From Hymenobacter canadensis (lineage in GTDB: Bacteria; Bacteroidota; Bacteroidia; Cytophagales; Hymenobacteraceae), in assembly GCF_027359925.1 (NCBI RefSeq), contig NZ_CP114767.1, positions 1,302,001 to 1,366,000 of the forward strand: DNA of 64,000 nt, read 5' to 3'. The stretch's first letter is position 1, and every line of letters starts with the position of its first letter. The position numbers were made by a program, and so were the translations under genes. Below, piece after piece: positions 55,465 to 63,755 of the stretch. The notes under the pieces are model-generated. The model was not told the DNA's origin, searched no databases, and worked only from the letters and a program-made list of their open reading frames with translations.

Positions 55465-57006
55465 CTAGAGCGCCAGCGGGCGGCCTTGGTAGAAGTCCAG
55501 CACCTTACGGCGGAACGTGTACTCGTACTTGGCCTGAATCATGGTTGATTCGGCGGCGGCGAGGTTGTTTTTGGCGATGTTGAACTCGGTACCGTTGAGC
55601 AGGCCGTTGTTGAAGCGGATTTCGGCGTTGCGGTAGGCTGTGGTCAGGGCTTCGGTCTGGCGCTTGGCCGAGGCGAACTTCCGCTGGGCAGCCAACGCAT
55701 CGGCGGCGGCCTGCTGGATGTTCTGGCGCAGCGTGAGGCGGGTCTGCTCGGCGCGCAGCTCAGCCTGGCGGGTGGCTACCTGGGCCCGCTGCACGTTGGT
55801 GCGGGCCTGGAAACCGTTGAGAATTGGAATGTTGAGGTTGAACTGCAGCTGCCGACCGATGTTGTCCTTGATCTGGTCGGCGAACTTAGTTGGCAGAAAC
55901 TCCGGAATGGCCTGCGCCGGCTGCAGCACCGCAAACGTGGTGGGCACCGGCTGGCCATTCACGTACTGCACCACCGGAATCGGAATAACCGACGTGGAGT
56001 CGCCGTTGAACACACGCGCCAGCCGCGACGAGGAGAAACCGGTGAATACACCGGCCCCAAAAGTTAGGCGCGGCAGGTAGGCCCCGCGGGCCACATCGAT
56101 GCCCAGCTGGCTGGAGCGCACGCGCAGGTCGGCAGCCCGGATTTCGGGCATCACGCCCTGCGCCGTCTCGAAGATAGTGGCCGGATCAGCGTCGTAAGCG
56201 GCATTTTCGTCGGGGTCGGGCACCTGGGGCATGTCAATCCGGAAGGCGGCCGCACCGGCCGCATCCAGGTTGAGTAGCTGAATGAGCTGCAGGCGCGCCA
56301 GGTCGCGCTGGTTCTGGGCCGTCACTACGTTCAGCTCGTCGGAGGCCAGCTGAGCCCGGCTGTCGAGCAACTGGCTTTCGGCCACGGCACCGGCCTTGAG
56401 CAGTTTTTCGGTGCGCGAAATCTGCTGCTGGCTGCTGTTCACGCGGGTCTGGTTGGCCCGGATCAGCTCCTCAGCCAGCACGTACTGCAGGTACACTGAG
56501 GCCACGTTCAGCGACAAGTCGTTACGGGCCTGCTCGATATCCACCAAGGCGGCTTGGTAATCCAGCGCATTGCGCTTCACAGTGTTGCGCAGCTGGAACC
56601 CGGAAAACAGGGTAATCTGGGAAAAGGCCGAGAAGTTATTGGACCGGATGGTCTGACTCACGAAGTCGTTGGTGAGCGGGTCGAGGCCGGTACCGTAGTT
56701 CCAGGTCTGGCTGCCGCTCAGGTTGGCCGTGGGCAGCAGCGCCCCGCGACCGGCGCGCTGCGTCACGTCGCTGAGCTCGGCATTGAGCTGGCTCTGGCGC
56801 ACGTTCAGGTTGTTTTTCACCGCGTAGTCCACGGCCTGCTGCAGCGTGAAGGGTGTGCCGGCCACTGCCGGCGCTTGGGCCAGCGCCGTGCCCGGCGGCT
56901 GGGCGGGCGGCGTAGTCTGAGCCGCAGCGGGGCGGACCGCAACCAGCAGCAGGGCCGTGGAGCCAGCCAGAGCCAGCGCACGGGGCAGAGTAGCAGGTAT
57001 TTTCAT
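55465..57006 (-). CDS. TolC family outer-membrane channel
   Basis: 513 aa with a signal peptide (ALALAGSTALLLVAVRPAAAQ). Two outer-membrane-efflux repeats: FTLQQAVDYAVKNNLNVRQ and beta-barrel entry GTGLDPLTNDFVSQTIRSNNFS at the front, then a second half beginning GNIG-like/IPILNGFQARTNVQRAQ near 370. Full-length TolC. It is the first gene of a two-gene minus-strand operon with the adaptor 45 bp downstream. Confidence 0.92.
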   Translation of the reverse strand: MKIPATLPRALALAGSTALLLVAVRPAAAQTTPPAQPPGTALAQAPAVAGTPFTLQQAVDYAVKNNLNVRQSQLNAELSDVTQRAGRGALLPTANLSGSQTWNYGTGLDPLTNDFVSQTIRSNNFSAFSQITLFSGFQLRNTVKRNALDYQAALVDIEQARNDLSLNVASVYLQYVLAEELIRANQTRVNSSQQQISRTEKLLKAGAVAESQLLDSRAQLASDELNVVTAQNQRDLARLQLIQLLNLDAAGAAAFRIDMPQVPDPDENAAYDADPATIFETAQGVMPEIRAADLRVRSSQLGIDVARGAYLPRLTFGAGVFTGFSSSRLARVFNGDSTSVIPIPVVQYVNGQPVPTTFAVLQPAQAIPEFLPTKFADQIKDNIGRQLQFNLNIPILNGFQARTNVQRAQVATRQAELRAEQTRLTLRQNIQQAAADALAAQRKFASAKRQTEALTTAYRNAEIRFNNGLLNGTEFNIAKNNLAAAESTMIQAKYEYTFRRKVLDFYQGRPLAL

Positions 57007-57108
57007 ATAGTAGGCAGAGGAAACGAAAAGCAGAACGACAGACCTGCGCCAGTATTTCAGGCCAAATATGCAGAAACGCGAATTAATGACCGATTGGCTT
57101 TACCAACT

Positions 57109-57789
57109 CTAATCGATGGTGGGAATGTAGGTAACGCGGCGCACCCAGCTGAGCTGGCGCAGGTATTCGAGCGTAATTTCCTTGATGCCCGAGTCGATTT
57201 CAATGAACTGCCGGGCCACGTCGTTTTTGCCTTTCCGCGACACGAGCATGGTGGCAATGTTGCAGTCGTCGTGGGCAATGACCGAGGCAATGAAGGCAAT
57301 GGAGCCCTTGGCGTCGTCGGCGTCGAGGATGAGCGTGTGCAGGCTGCCCGAAAAGTCGGAGGGAAAGCCATCCACCTCCACAATCCGGATGACGCCGCCG
57401 CCCCGGCTCTGCCCGATAACTTCCACGGCGTGGCCCGTGCGCTCGTCGCGCAGCTGCAGCCGGATGGTGTTGGGATGCATGGTCGAGGCATTGCCGACGC
57501 CCTGGAACGAGTACTGCAAGCCGGCCTCCTTGGCGTGGTCGAAGGCCTCGCGGATGCGCACGTCGTCGGTGGCCATGCCCAGCAGGCCGGCCACGATGGC
57601 GCGGTCGGAGCCGTGGCCCTCGTAGGTGCGGGCAAACGAGTTATAGAAGGTAATGACGGCATGCGTGGGCGTACCGCCCAGAATGCGGATGGCGGCGCGG
57701 GCAATACGCACCACGCCGGCGGTGTGCGACGAGCTGGGCCCGATCATCACCGGCCCAATCATGTCGAAGATGCTGCTTTTCTCGGCCAT
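57109..57789 (-). CDS. sdaAB: L-serine dehydratase beta subunit
   Basis: 226 aa. Iron-sulfur L-serine ammonia-lyase beta chain: FDMIGPVMIGPSSSHTAGVVRIARAA near the N-terminus, RTYEGHGSDRAIVAGLLG, and the C-terminal ACT domain (SIAFIASVIAHDDCNIATMLVSR, in pieces). It deaminates serine to pyruvate and ammonia together with the alpha subunit, which is not in this window. The start at 57789 fits the family and lies only a few bases after a candidate promoter, so the message is nearly leaderless; a longer in-frame start (57930) is not homologous. Confidence 0.92.
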   Translation of the reverse strand: MAEKSSIFDMIGPVMIGPSSSHTAGVVRIARAAIRILGGTPTHAVITFYNSFARTYEGHGSDRAIVAGLLGMATDDVRIREAFDHAKEAGLQYSFQGVGNASTMHPNTIRLQLRDERTGHAVEVIGQSRGGGVIRIVEVDGFPSDFSGSLHTLILDADDAKGSIAFIASVIAHDDCNIATMLVSRKGKNDVARQFIEIDSGIKEITLEYLRQLSWVRRVTYIPTID

Positions 57790-57797
57790 ATACGGGG

Positions 57798-57827
57798 TAA
57801 AGGTAGAAGTATTGGCGGATTTGTGAA
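57798..57827 (-). promoter_or_regulatory. candidate sdaAB promoter
   Basis: TACCTTTA (57805-57798) on the minus strand, one base from TAnnTTTG, with TTC 19 bp upstream (57827-57825). It would start transcription within a few bases of the start codon. Confidence 0.4.
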
Positions 57828-57856
57828 GTAGTGAGTTTGTGGATTTATGGGGCCCT

Positions 57857-57965
57857 GTCATCCTGCCCCTGCGAAAGACCTTGTGCGCTAAGAATACCTT
57901 TCTTGTCAGCGACTCGTTCTCATTGCACAAGGTCCTGCGCAGGCGGACGCCAGATCAGGGATGAC
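57857..57965. repeat. inverted-repeat intergenic element
   Basis: Inner 19-bp arms (57868-57886 and 57925-57943) match at 17 of 19 bases. Outer arms GTCATCCTG (57857-57865) and CAGGGATGAC (57956-57965) also pair nearly. Resembles a small non-autonomous repeat; it lies between divergent genes sdaAB and the tryptophan dioxygenase family gene. Confidence 0.65.
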
Positions 57966-58092
57966 CGGGCACCACCACCCGCGTAAGGATGCCGGCGCTG
58001 GCGCCGGGGTTGCCTGCGGCTGGCAGTTTCGGCGGCTTTTTCGTTCCTTGTGGCCGGATTCCCACCCTGTTTCCTCCCACACCCACCCGCCC

Positions 58093-59073
58093 ATGCCCAC
58101 CCCCGAGGACGAGTTTTCGCCCGCCGTTTACGAGCAGCTGCGGCTGCTGCAGCAGAAGTACGCCGCCGACAACCAGGACCTGGCCGCCTACCTCGAAGGC
58201 CTCTACCACGCCGACTACGTCAACTACTGGGACTACATCAGCCTGGACACGCTGCTGAGTTTGCAGCGCCCGCTCACGCTTATTCCCGATGAGCGGATCT
58301 TCATCATGTACCACCAGATTACGGAGCTGTACTTCAAGCTCTGCCTCTGCGAGTACGAGCAGCTGGGGGAGCTGCAGACGCCTACGCTGCAGGAGCTGGT
58401 GCTGCGCCTGGGCCGCATCAACCGCTACTTCGAGAACCTGATCGACTCGTTCGACGTGATGGTGGACGGCATGGACAAGCAGCAGTTTCTGCAGTTCCGC
58501 ATGTCGCTGATGCCGGCTTCGGGCTTTCAGAGCGTGCAGTACCGCATGATTGAAATTGCCAGCACCGACCTGAGCAACCTGCTCGACAAGGAAAAGCGCC
58601 GCCTGCTGGGCGAGGCCGCCGCCCACGACGAGCTGATGGGCTGCATCTACTGGAAGGCCGGCGCCACCGTAGAAGACACTGGCGCAAAAGCGCTTACCCT
58701 CATTCAGTTCGAGCAGAAGTACACCCAGCAGCTCACGGCCCACGCCGCCCACTACCAGCACCGCAACGTGTGGAGCGTGGTGCAGCGCCTGCCCCCCGAG
58801 GACCAGCAGCACCCGCGCCTGCTGCGCCAGCTCAAGCAGCTCGACATCAACGTGAACGTGAACTGGCCGCTGATGCACTTCAAGTCGGCGGTGCGCTACC
58901 TGGAGCGGCACCCCACGGCCGTGGCGGCCACCGGCGGCACCAACTGGAAGAAGTACCTGCCTCCCAAGTTCCAGCGCCGCATCTTCTACCCCCAGCTCTG
59001 GACCGCGCAGGAGCTCGAAGACTGGGGCAAAGGCTGGGTGGAAAGCGTGCTGGGCGAAGCCGGGCAGTCGTAA
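58093..59073 (+). CDS. tryptophan 2,3-dioxygenase family protein
   Basis: 326 aa. Heme dioxygenase family for tryptophan (kynurenine pathway): DYISLDTLLSLQ, then DERIFIMYHQITELYFKLCLCE with a His, LMPASGFQSVQYRMIE with the substrate-site Arg/Gln region, and GGTNWKKYL near 290, where the classical enzyme has GTGGSSG. It is longer than typical bacterial TDO (about 280) and the GGTNW replaces GGSSG, so activity on tryptophan is not certain. The start at 58093 begins MPTPEDEFSP. Downstream is a small membrane protein gene after a 3-bp gap. Confidence 0.83.
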   Translation: MPTPEDEFSPAVYEQLRLLQQKYAADNQDLAAYLEGLYHADYVNYWDYISLDTLLSLQRPLTLIPDERIFIMYHQITELYFKLCLCEYEQLGELQTPTLQELVLRLGRINRYFENLIDSFDVMVDGMDKQQFLQFRMSLMPASGFQSVQYRMIEIASTDLSNLLDKEKRRLLGEAAAHDELMGCIYWKAGATVEDTGAKALTLIQFEQKYTQQLTAHAAHYQHRNVWSVVQRLPPEDQQHPRLLRQLKQLDINVNVNWPLMHFKSAVRYLERHPTAVAATGGTNWKKYLPPKFQRRIFYPQLWTAQELEDWGKGWVESVLGEAGQS

Positions 59074-59076
59074 TAT

Positions 59077-59364
59077 ATGTACCGTACCCGGAAATGGCTG
59101 GCCGATAACACTGGCCTCATTATAGCCGCAGTGGCTGGTTTTCTGCTACTCAGTGGCGCAGTTGGCTACTGGCGCGGCATCACGGAGGCGCCAGGCAAAT
59201 ATGGAAAGCCGCAGCCAGTCTGGCTGCTATTCGTTGTGGGCCTTGTCCTCTTGTGGATAGCAAGAAAGGTCAGACAGCCGAATACTCGCCCGCGTAAGCC
59301 GGCAGCTGACCTCAGTCCGACACCCGGCGGAAAGAGGCCCAAGGCAAAAAAGAAATTAGGCTGA
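59077..59364 (+). CDS. small membrane protein, unknown
   Basis: 95 aa. Two hydrophobic helices (GLIIAAVAGFLLLSGAVGYW and WLLFVVGLVLLWIA) and a basic, Pro-rich tail ending GGKRPKAKKKLG. No family recognised. It starts 3 bp after the tryptophan dioxygenase family gene and so is likely co-translated with it. Confidence 0.65.
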   Translation: MYRTRKWLADNTGLIIAAVAGFLLLSGAVGYWRGITEAPGKYGKPQPVWLLFVVGLVLLWIARKVRQPNTRPRKPAADLSPTPGGKRPKAKKKLG

Positions 59365-59406
59365 CTGCATTTTACCTTACTACTCATCCCCAACCTATCT
59401 GTACCC

Positions 59407-60150
59407 ATGCGCAACACCTTATTGCTGGCGGCCGCACTGCTGCCGCTGGCTGCCACCGCTCAGAAAACCACTAAAGTGGTAGTCAAACAGTCTAATCCTT
59501 GGAGCCAGGAAACCTACTACGTGCTGCAGGACAACAAAAATGTGAAGCACGGACCCTACCTGCAGCAAAGCAACAGCTTGCGCGCCCAGCCTATTCAGCA
59601 GGGCTTCTACAAGCAGGGCCAGCGCGACAGCACCTGGATTGAATACGGCTGGAACGGCCAGCGGCAGGGCACCGGCGCCTACCGCAACGACCAGAAAACG
59701 GGCACCTGGAGCTACTACGCCGCCGGCGACACCCTGGAACAGCGCTACAACCACTCCACCCGGACCCTGGAATTTACCCGCATCCGGCCCGCCGACCAGC
59801 AGAAGCAATACACCGTTGTGGAGGGCGCTGGCTCCCGGCAGGTTTCCCTGGACCGGCCGCCACTCTACATCGGTGGGCAGCAGGCCATGAACCAGGCCGT
59901 TGGCACCTCCGTGCGCTATCCGGCGCTGGCCCTGCGCAACCGCGCCGGCGGCGACGTGGTGATTGAGTTTCTGGTAGATGAGCAGGGCCGCGCCAGCGGA
60001 CACCGCGTGAAATCCGGCGTTGGCTACGGCTGCGACGAGGAAGCGCTACGCGCCGTGCAGCAGCTGCCAGCTGGCTGGTTGCCCGGCGTGCTGGCCGGCC
60101 AGCCGATAGCCGCCTTAATGGAAGTCCCCGTCAAGTTCCGGATTCGGTAA
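59407..60150 (+). CDS. TonB C-terminal domain protein with MORN-like N-terminus
   Basis: 247 aa with a signal peptide (LLLAAALLPLAATAQ). Residues about 60-120 hold repeated GFYKQGQRDSTWIEYGWNGQ, then GTGAYRNDQKTGTWSYYAAGD, a MORN-like tandem. The C-terminus (about 160-247) has a TonB-like fold: YPALALRNRAGGDVVIEFLVDEQGRASGHRVKSG, then EEALRAVQQLPAGW. A secreted TonB-C protein without an N-terminal transmembrane anchor and Pro-rich linker cannot energise receptors as TonB does, so its role is unclear. Terminated by a hairpin. Confidence 0.82.
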   Translation: MRNTLLLAAALLPLAATAQKTTKVVVKQSNPWSQETYYVLQDNKNVKHGPYLQQSNSLRAQPIQQGFYKQGQRDSTWIEYGWNGQRQGTGAYRNDQKTGTWSYYAAGDTLEQRYNHSTRTLEFTRIRPADQQKQYTVVEGAGSRQVSLDRPPLYIGGQQAMNQAVGTSVRYPALALRNRAGGDVVIEFLVDEQGRASGHRVKSGVGYGCDEEALRAVQQLPAGWLPGVLAGQPIAALMEVPVKFRIR

Positions 60151-60172
60151 CCTAGCCCAGCCCCACCTACAT

Positions 60173-60220
60173 AAACCGGCCGCCGCCTCTGCCCTGAAAA
60201 GCAGAAACGGCGGCCGGTTT
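60173..60220. terminator. bidirectional terminator
   Basis: 13-bp stem (AAACCGGCCGCCG at 60173-60185 with CGGCGGCCGGTTT at 60208-60220), loop 22, between the convergent TonB-C and DUF2911 genes. Confidence 0.75.
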
Positions 60221-60248
60221 GCGTTCGGCAGCTAGCCCGATGAAGGTG

Positions 60249-60767
60249 TTACTTCACCGTGAAGGCCGCCTGCGTGTTGTCCCACATCAGGGTTACCACG
60301 CCGGCTTTGTCGGCCGAGATGGTGAACTGCTCCACGGGAGCGGCGGTTTTGGTGGGCTTGGCCTGCACGCGCAGCGCGTCGTCGGCCTGCTTGTACTCGT
60401 AGGCGCCCCACTGCTTGGCGGTTTTGTTGAAGATGATGGTCCACTCCTTCTCGCCGGGGATGGTGAACAGGGCGTAGGTACCGGCGGCCAGGGCCTGGCC
60501 GTTGATTTTCACGGCTTTGGTGGTCGTGAAGGTGGTAGCCTCATTGGCACCGGTGCGCCACACTTTGCCGTAGGGCTCCAGGCCCCCGAAGGCTTTGCGG
60601 CCTTTCAGCGAAGGGCGGCTGTAGTCGATGGTGAAGCCGGGGCCAGTGACGGTGGCCGGCGGGCTGGGGCGCTTGCTCTTGTCTTCGGGCTTTTTGGCTT
60701 GCGCCATGGCCTGGCCGGCCAGCAGCAGGCCGCAGAACACGAACAGCAGGGTGAGAATCTTTTTCAT
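60249..60767 (-). CDS. DUF2911 protein, secreted
   Basis: 172 aa. Signal peptide MKKILTLLFVFCGLLLAGQAMAQ, then DUF2911 blocks: TIDYSRPSLKGRKAFGGLEPYGKVWRTGANEATTF, with the usual KVWRTGAN motif, and AAGTYALFTIPGEKEWTIIFN and WGAYEY. It is a periplasmic beta-sandwich domain of unknown role in Bacteroidota. Start at 60767 is the signal-peptide Met, 51 bp inside a longer frame. It lies just downstream of the broken transporter gene on the same strand. Confidence 0.88.
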   Translation of the reverse strand: MKKILTLLFVFCGLLLAGQAMAQAKKPEDKSKRPSPPATVTGPGFTIDYSRPSLKGRKAFGGLEPYGKVWRTGANEATTFTTTKAVKINGQALAAGTYALFTIPGEKEWTIIFNKTAKQWGAYEYKQADDALRVQAKPTKTAAPVEQFTISADKAGVVTLMWDNTQAAFTVK

Positions 60768-60857
60768 GAGAAACGGGAAAAGGTGAGTGTGGAAGAAAAG
60801 TAACAAACCGAGCCGCAACGTTGCGCGGCACCTCAGAACCGGCCCTACCCGAAAAGG

Positions 60858-62151
60858 TTAGCCGGCCGCCGTATCCATGCGTGAGGTGTCGCGGGTGTCG
60901 GGCATGCGCAGGTACACCACCAGCGAAATGGCGGCGCAGGCCGTCACGTACCAGTAAAACCAGCTTTCCACGCCCTGGCTTTTGGCCAGCAGTGCCACGT
61001 ACTCGGCTGTACCGCCGAAAATGGCCACCGTGAGAGCATACGGCAGCCCCACGCCCAGCGCCCAGCGCCCGGATTTCCGTTGGGAACAGCTCGGCCTTCA
61101 CCACGGCGTTGATGGACGTGTAGCCGCTCACGATAGTCAGGGCCAGCACCAGTAGCCCGAACGCCACGCCGGGGCTGGGAGCCGCGCCTAGCCACGTCAT
61201 CAGCGGCACGGTGCCCAGCGTGGCGCCCACCCCAAAAAACAGCAGCACCGGCCGCCGCCCCACCCTGTCCGACAACGCTCCGAGCAGCGGCTGCAGCAGC
61301 ATAGCCACGCCCAGCGCCCCAAACGATACCAGCGTGGCCTGGCCCTTGGTGAAGCCGGTGGTGTTCACCAGAAACTTCTGGGTGTAGGTGGTGAAGGTGT
61401 AGAACACCACGGTGCCGCCCAGCGTGAGGCCCACCACCGTCAGCACCTCGCGCGGGTAGCGCAGCAGCAGCCGGAGCTTGCCGGGCTGCGGCACGGCAGC
61501 GGCGTTGTCGGCGGCGGTTTGGTGGGTGAAGGCGTCGGTTTCTTCCATGGTGCGCCGCAGATACAGCGCCACCACGGCCGCGGCGGCCCCAATCCCGAAC
61601 GGCACGCGCCAGCCCCAGGCCTGCAGTTCGGCGGCGCTCAGCACCTGCTGCAAACCCAGCTGCACCAGCAGCGCCAGCAGTTGCCCCGCAATCAGGGTCA
61701 CGTATTGAAAGCTGGAAAAGAAGCCCCGGTTGCGCTGGTCGGCCATTTCGCTCAGGTAAGTGGCCGAGGTGCCGTACTCGCCGCCCACGCTCAAACCCTG
61801 CAGCAGCCGCGCCAGCACCAGCAGCACCGGCGCCGCCACCCCAATCTGGGCGTAGGTGGGCGTGAGGGCAATCAGCAGCGAGCCACCGCACATGAGCAGC
61901 ACCGAGGCCATAAGGGCCGCCTTGCGCCCGGCGCGGTCGGCGTACAGCCCCAGCAGCCAGCCGCCCAGCGGCCGCATCAGAAAGCCCACCGCAAAAATGG
62001 CGGCCGTGTTGAGCAGCTGCGCCGTCTGGCTGCCCTGCGGGAAAAACGAGGGCGCGAAGTACAGGGCAAACGCCGAGTACACGTACCAGTCGTACCACTC
62101 GACGAGGTTGCCGACGGAGCCGCTGAAGATGGAGCGGATGCGGGAAGCCAT
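60858..62151 (-). pseudogene. MFS (MHS family) transporter, frameshifted
   Basis: A metabolite/H+ symporter-family MFS gene interrupted near its end. The N-terminal four fifths (from 62151 downwards) is intact: SVGNLVEWYDWYVYSAF, GRKAALMASVLLMCGG, YGTSATYLSEMADQRNRG. The C-terminal part (VGLPYALTVAIFGGTAEYVAL and onward, ending at 60858) lies in another frame. The break is at a tandem 7-bp duplication, GCCCAGC at 61053-61059 and 61060-61066; removing one copy restores RALGVGLPYAL. The substrate class (citrate, proline, dicarboxylate) is unknown. The ATG at 62184 is an alternative start. Confidence 0.88.
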
Positions 62152-62344
62152 GCTGCGGCCGCCCGGCACGGGATAAGTTTGCATGCCGCAAAGTAGCACG
62201 TGGCCGCGTGTAGCACGGGCTTCAGCCCGTAGCTCTGCGGCGGCGGCGGTATGGCAAGCAGCCCGGCCGGCGCGGCCGCGCCCACGCTACATTCCGCCCC
62301 TTCCCCTACCTTCGCCCCGCTGTTCTCTGGTCGATTTCCAGTCA

Positions 62345-62522
62345 GACGGCGGAAGGTTCCGGGGTAATACCTGGATTAATAGGGAACCGGGTGCGAATCC
62401 CGGACAGACGCGCTACTGTAAGTCCCGCGCAGTTTTCACCACATCAGGTTCATTGGCCGGCTTCGGGCGGGCTGAGAAGGACGGTGAAAATGGGACAAGT
62501 CAGGAGACCTGCCTTCCGCTGC
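62345..62522 (+). ncRNA. cobalamin (B12) riboswitch
   Basis: Hallmarks in order: P1 strand (62346-62356, pairing with 62511-62520), TTAATAGGGAACC after GGTTCC (62355 onward), GGTGCGAATCCCGGACAGACG, CGCTACTGTAAG and the B12-box CAAGTCAGGAGACCTGCC (62495-62513). Adenosylcobalamin or related corrinoid binding represses downstream expression in this class. It lies on the plus strand upstream of a thioesterase gene rather than a B12 uptake or synthesis gene. Confidence 0.93.
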
Positions 62523-62713
62523 ATTGATGAGGCTGCCTTCGCGAAAAAGGATCTTATCGGGTGTTTGTGCGCTGCCATCGGGCGGGCGGCTGCGGCTGGC
62601 CGGTGCCGGGGCGGCGCGTGGGTGGCCGGTAGCATACCGTAGCGCAGGGCGGGTTTCTCGGAATCGGACAGGCAGGCTTCGTTTCCTTCCTTCTTCCCCC
62701 TTTTTCTGCCATC
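62523..62713. other. riboswitch-to-gene interval
   Basis: Holds a GC-rich leader between the riboswitch and the thioesterase start. A plus-strand frame from 62527 runs through into the thioesterase region but looks non-homologous. I see no clear terminator hairpin in the expression platform, so the regulatory mode is not readable. Confidence 0.4.
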
Positions 62714-63109
62714 ATGGACCTTGCCGCCAAAATTGCCGCCGCCGAAACGCGCATCTTCAAAGCCGTGTTTCCCAACACCACCAACCACTATGACACCCTG
62801 TTCGGGGGCACCACGCTGCACATGATGGACGAGGTAGCCTTCATCACGGCCACCCGCTTTTCGCGCCTCAAAATGGTCACCGTCTCGTCCGACAAGGTCG
62901 ATTTCACCCATCCCATTCCCGGCGGCACGCTCGTGGAGCTGATTGGCAACGTTGAACACGTGGGCAACACCAGCCTGAAGGTGCGGGTGGAGCTGTTTGT
63001 GGAGCAGATGTACTCCGAGGAGCGCGTGAAGGCTGTTTCGGGCCTGTTTACGTTCGTGGCCATCGACCACGAGAAGCGGCCGGTGCGCATCCTGCCCGCC
63101 GCCGTGTAA
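62714..63109 (+). CDS. acyl-CoA thioesterase (hotdog fold)
   Basis: 131 aa. Hotdog-fold thioesterase: N-terminal helix MDLAAKIAAAETRIF, NHYDTLFGGTTLHMMDEVAFITATRF with the conserved Gly-Gly and Asp, then VDFTHPIPGGTLVELIGNV. It hydrolyses acyl-CoA to free acid and CoA, as in the YciA/cytosolic group. Its placement about 190 nt after a cobalamin riboswitch suggests B12-responsive control, or that the original B12 gene has been lost and this one moved in. Only sequence position supports either. Confidence 0.88.
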   Translation: MDLAAKIAAAETRIFKAVFPNTTNHYDTLFGGTTLHMMDEVAFITATRFSRLKMVTVSSDKVDFTHPIPGGTLVELIGNVEHVGNTSLKVRVELFVEQMYSEERVKAVSGLFTFVAIDHEKRPVRILPAAV

Positions 63110-63270
63110 TATTTTGGCAATCGTTGCCAGCAGCTTGCAAATGTCCCCGCAATACATAACCCCGGCCGCAAAATACCGTTTCCCCTATTTTGCTATTTTC
63201 TTCGTCTGAACTTTTTGGCATTTGCCAGGGGTTTAGGCGACTACCCACAACCCGACTTCTTCTCTTGGCA

Positions 63271-63591
63271 ATGGATCAGCAGCAGAATGATAACATCACC
63301 GCCCGATTGGAACAATCATTTAAAGATGCCGACCAGGCCCGTGAGGACCTCACCGAGTCGATGTCGAACTCGATAGCCGCCAACTCTGACCTGCTGCACC
63401 ACGGTTTGGTAAGCGCCAAAGGGCTGGAAACCACCACCGAAATGTACCGGCATATGCTGGGGCAGCTGTTGCGCCATAGCTCCGGCGAAGTGCGGGCCCA
63501 GACGCTGCTGGCCTTCAACCAGTCCATGGAGAAGTTCTGGCCCCGCAAACCACTGCAGAACGACTCCCAGGGCCGACCGGACAACGCCTGA
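63271..63591 (+). CDS. hypothetical helical protein
   Basis: 106 aa, start MDQQQNDNITARL. Mostly helical, acidic and basic patches, with no signal peptide or membrane segment. No family recognised. The in-frame upstream codons lack homology, so the Met at 63271 is chosen. The gene has a candidate weak -7 box (near 63187-63194) and a downstream hairpin, so it is monocistronic. Confidence 0.65.
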   Translation: MDQQQNDNITARLEQSFKDADQAREDLTESMSNSIAANSDLLHHGLVSAKGLETTTEMYRHMLGQLLRHSSGEVRAQTLLAFNQSMEKFWPRKPLQNDSQGRPDNA

Positions 63592-63614
63592 TCCTGCCCT
63601 GGCCGTCGTTGCGT

Positions 63615-63644
63615 CCGCCCCTTCGGTAGCTACCGGAGGGGCGG
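63615..63644 (+). terminator. terminator of helical protein gene
   Basis: 15-16-bp stem with one mismatch (63615-63629 with 63630-63644) followed by a short T run. Confidence 0.7.
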
Positions 63645-63687
63645 CCGTGTTTTAGGGGCTACTGAAGGGCATGCCCGCGCGGCTGCG

Positions 63688-63695
63688 TACCTTTG
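63688..63695 (+). promoter_or_regulatory. -7 box of oxidoreductase gene
   Basis: TACCTTTG, an exact TAnnTTTG match, about 60 bp before the start of the next gene. No convincing TTG lies at the expected distance upstream. Confidence 0.55.
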
Positions 63696-63755
63696 CAGCC
63701 CTTATTATAGGCTTTCGCTTAAAGGATAAAAGGATAACCACCTTTCCCCTGTTTC

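Noticed and set aside
57790..57930. Longer sdaAB start at a TTG codon
   Set aside because: Sequence is taken from the inverted-repeat element and lies upstream of the candidate promoter; homology starts at 57789.
62527..62793. Plus-strand frame right after the cobalamin riboswitch
   Set aside because: Arg/Ser/Gly-rich without homology; it runs into the thioesterase in another frame. A B12-gene remnant was considered but no motif supports it.
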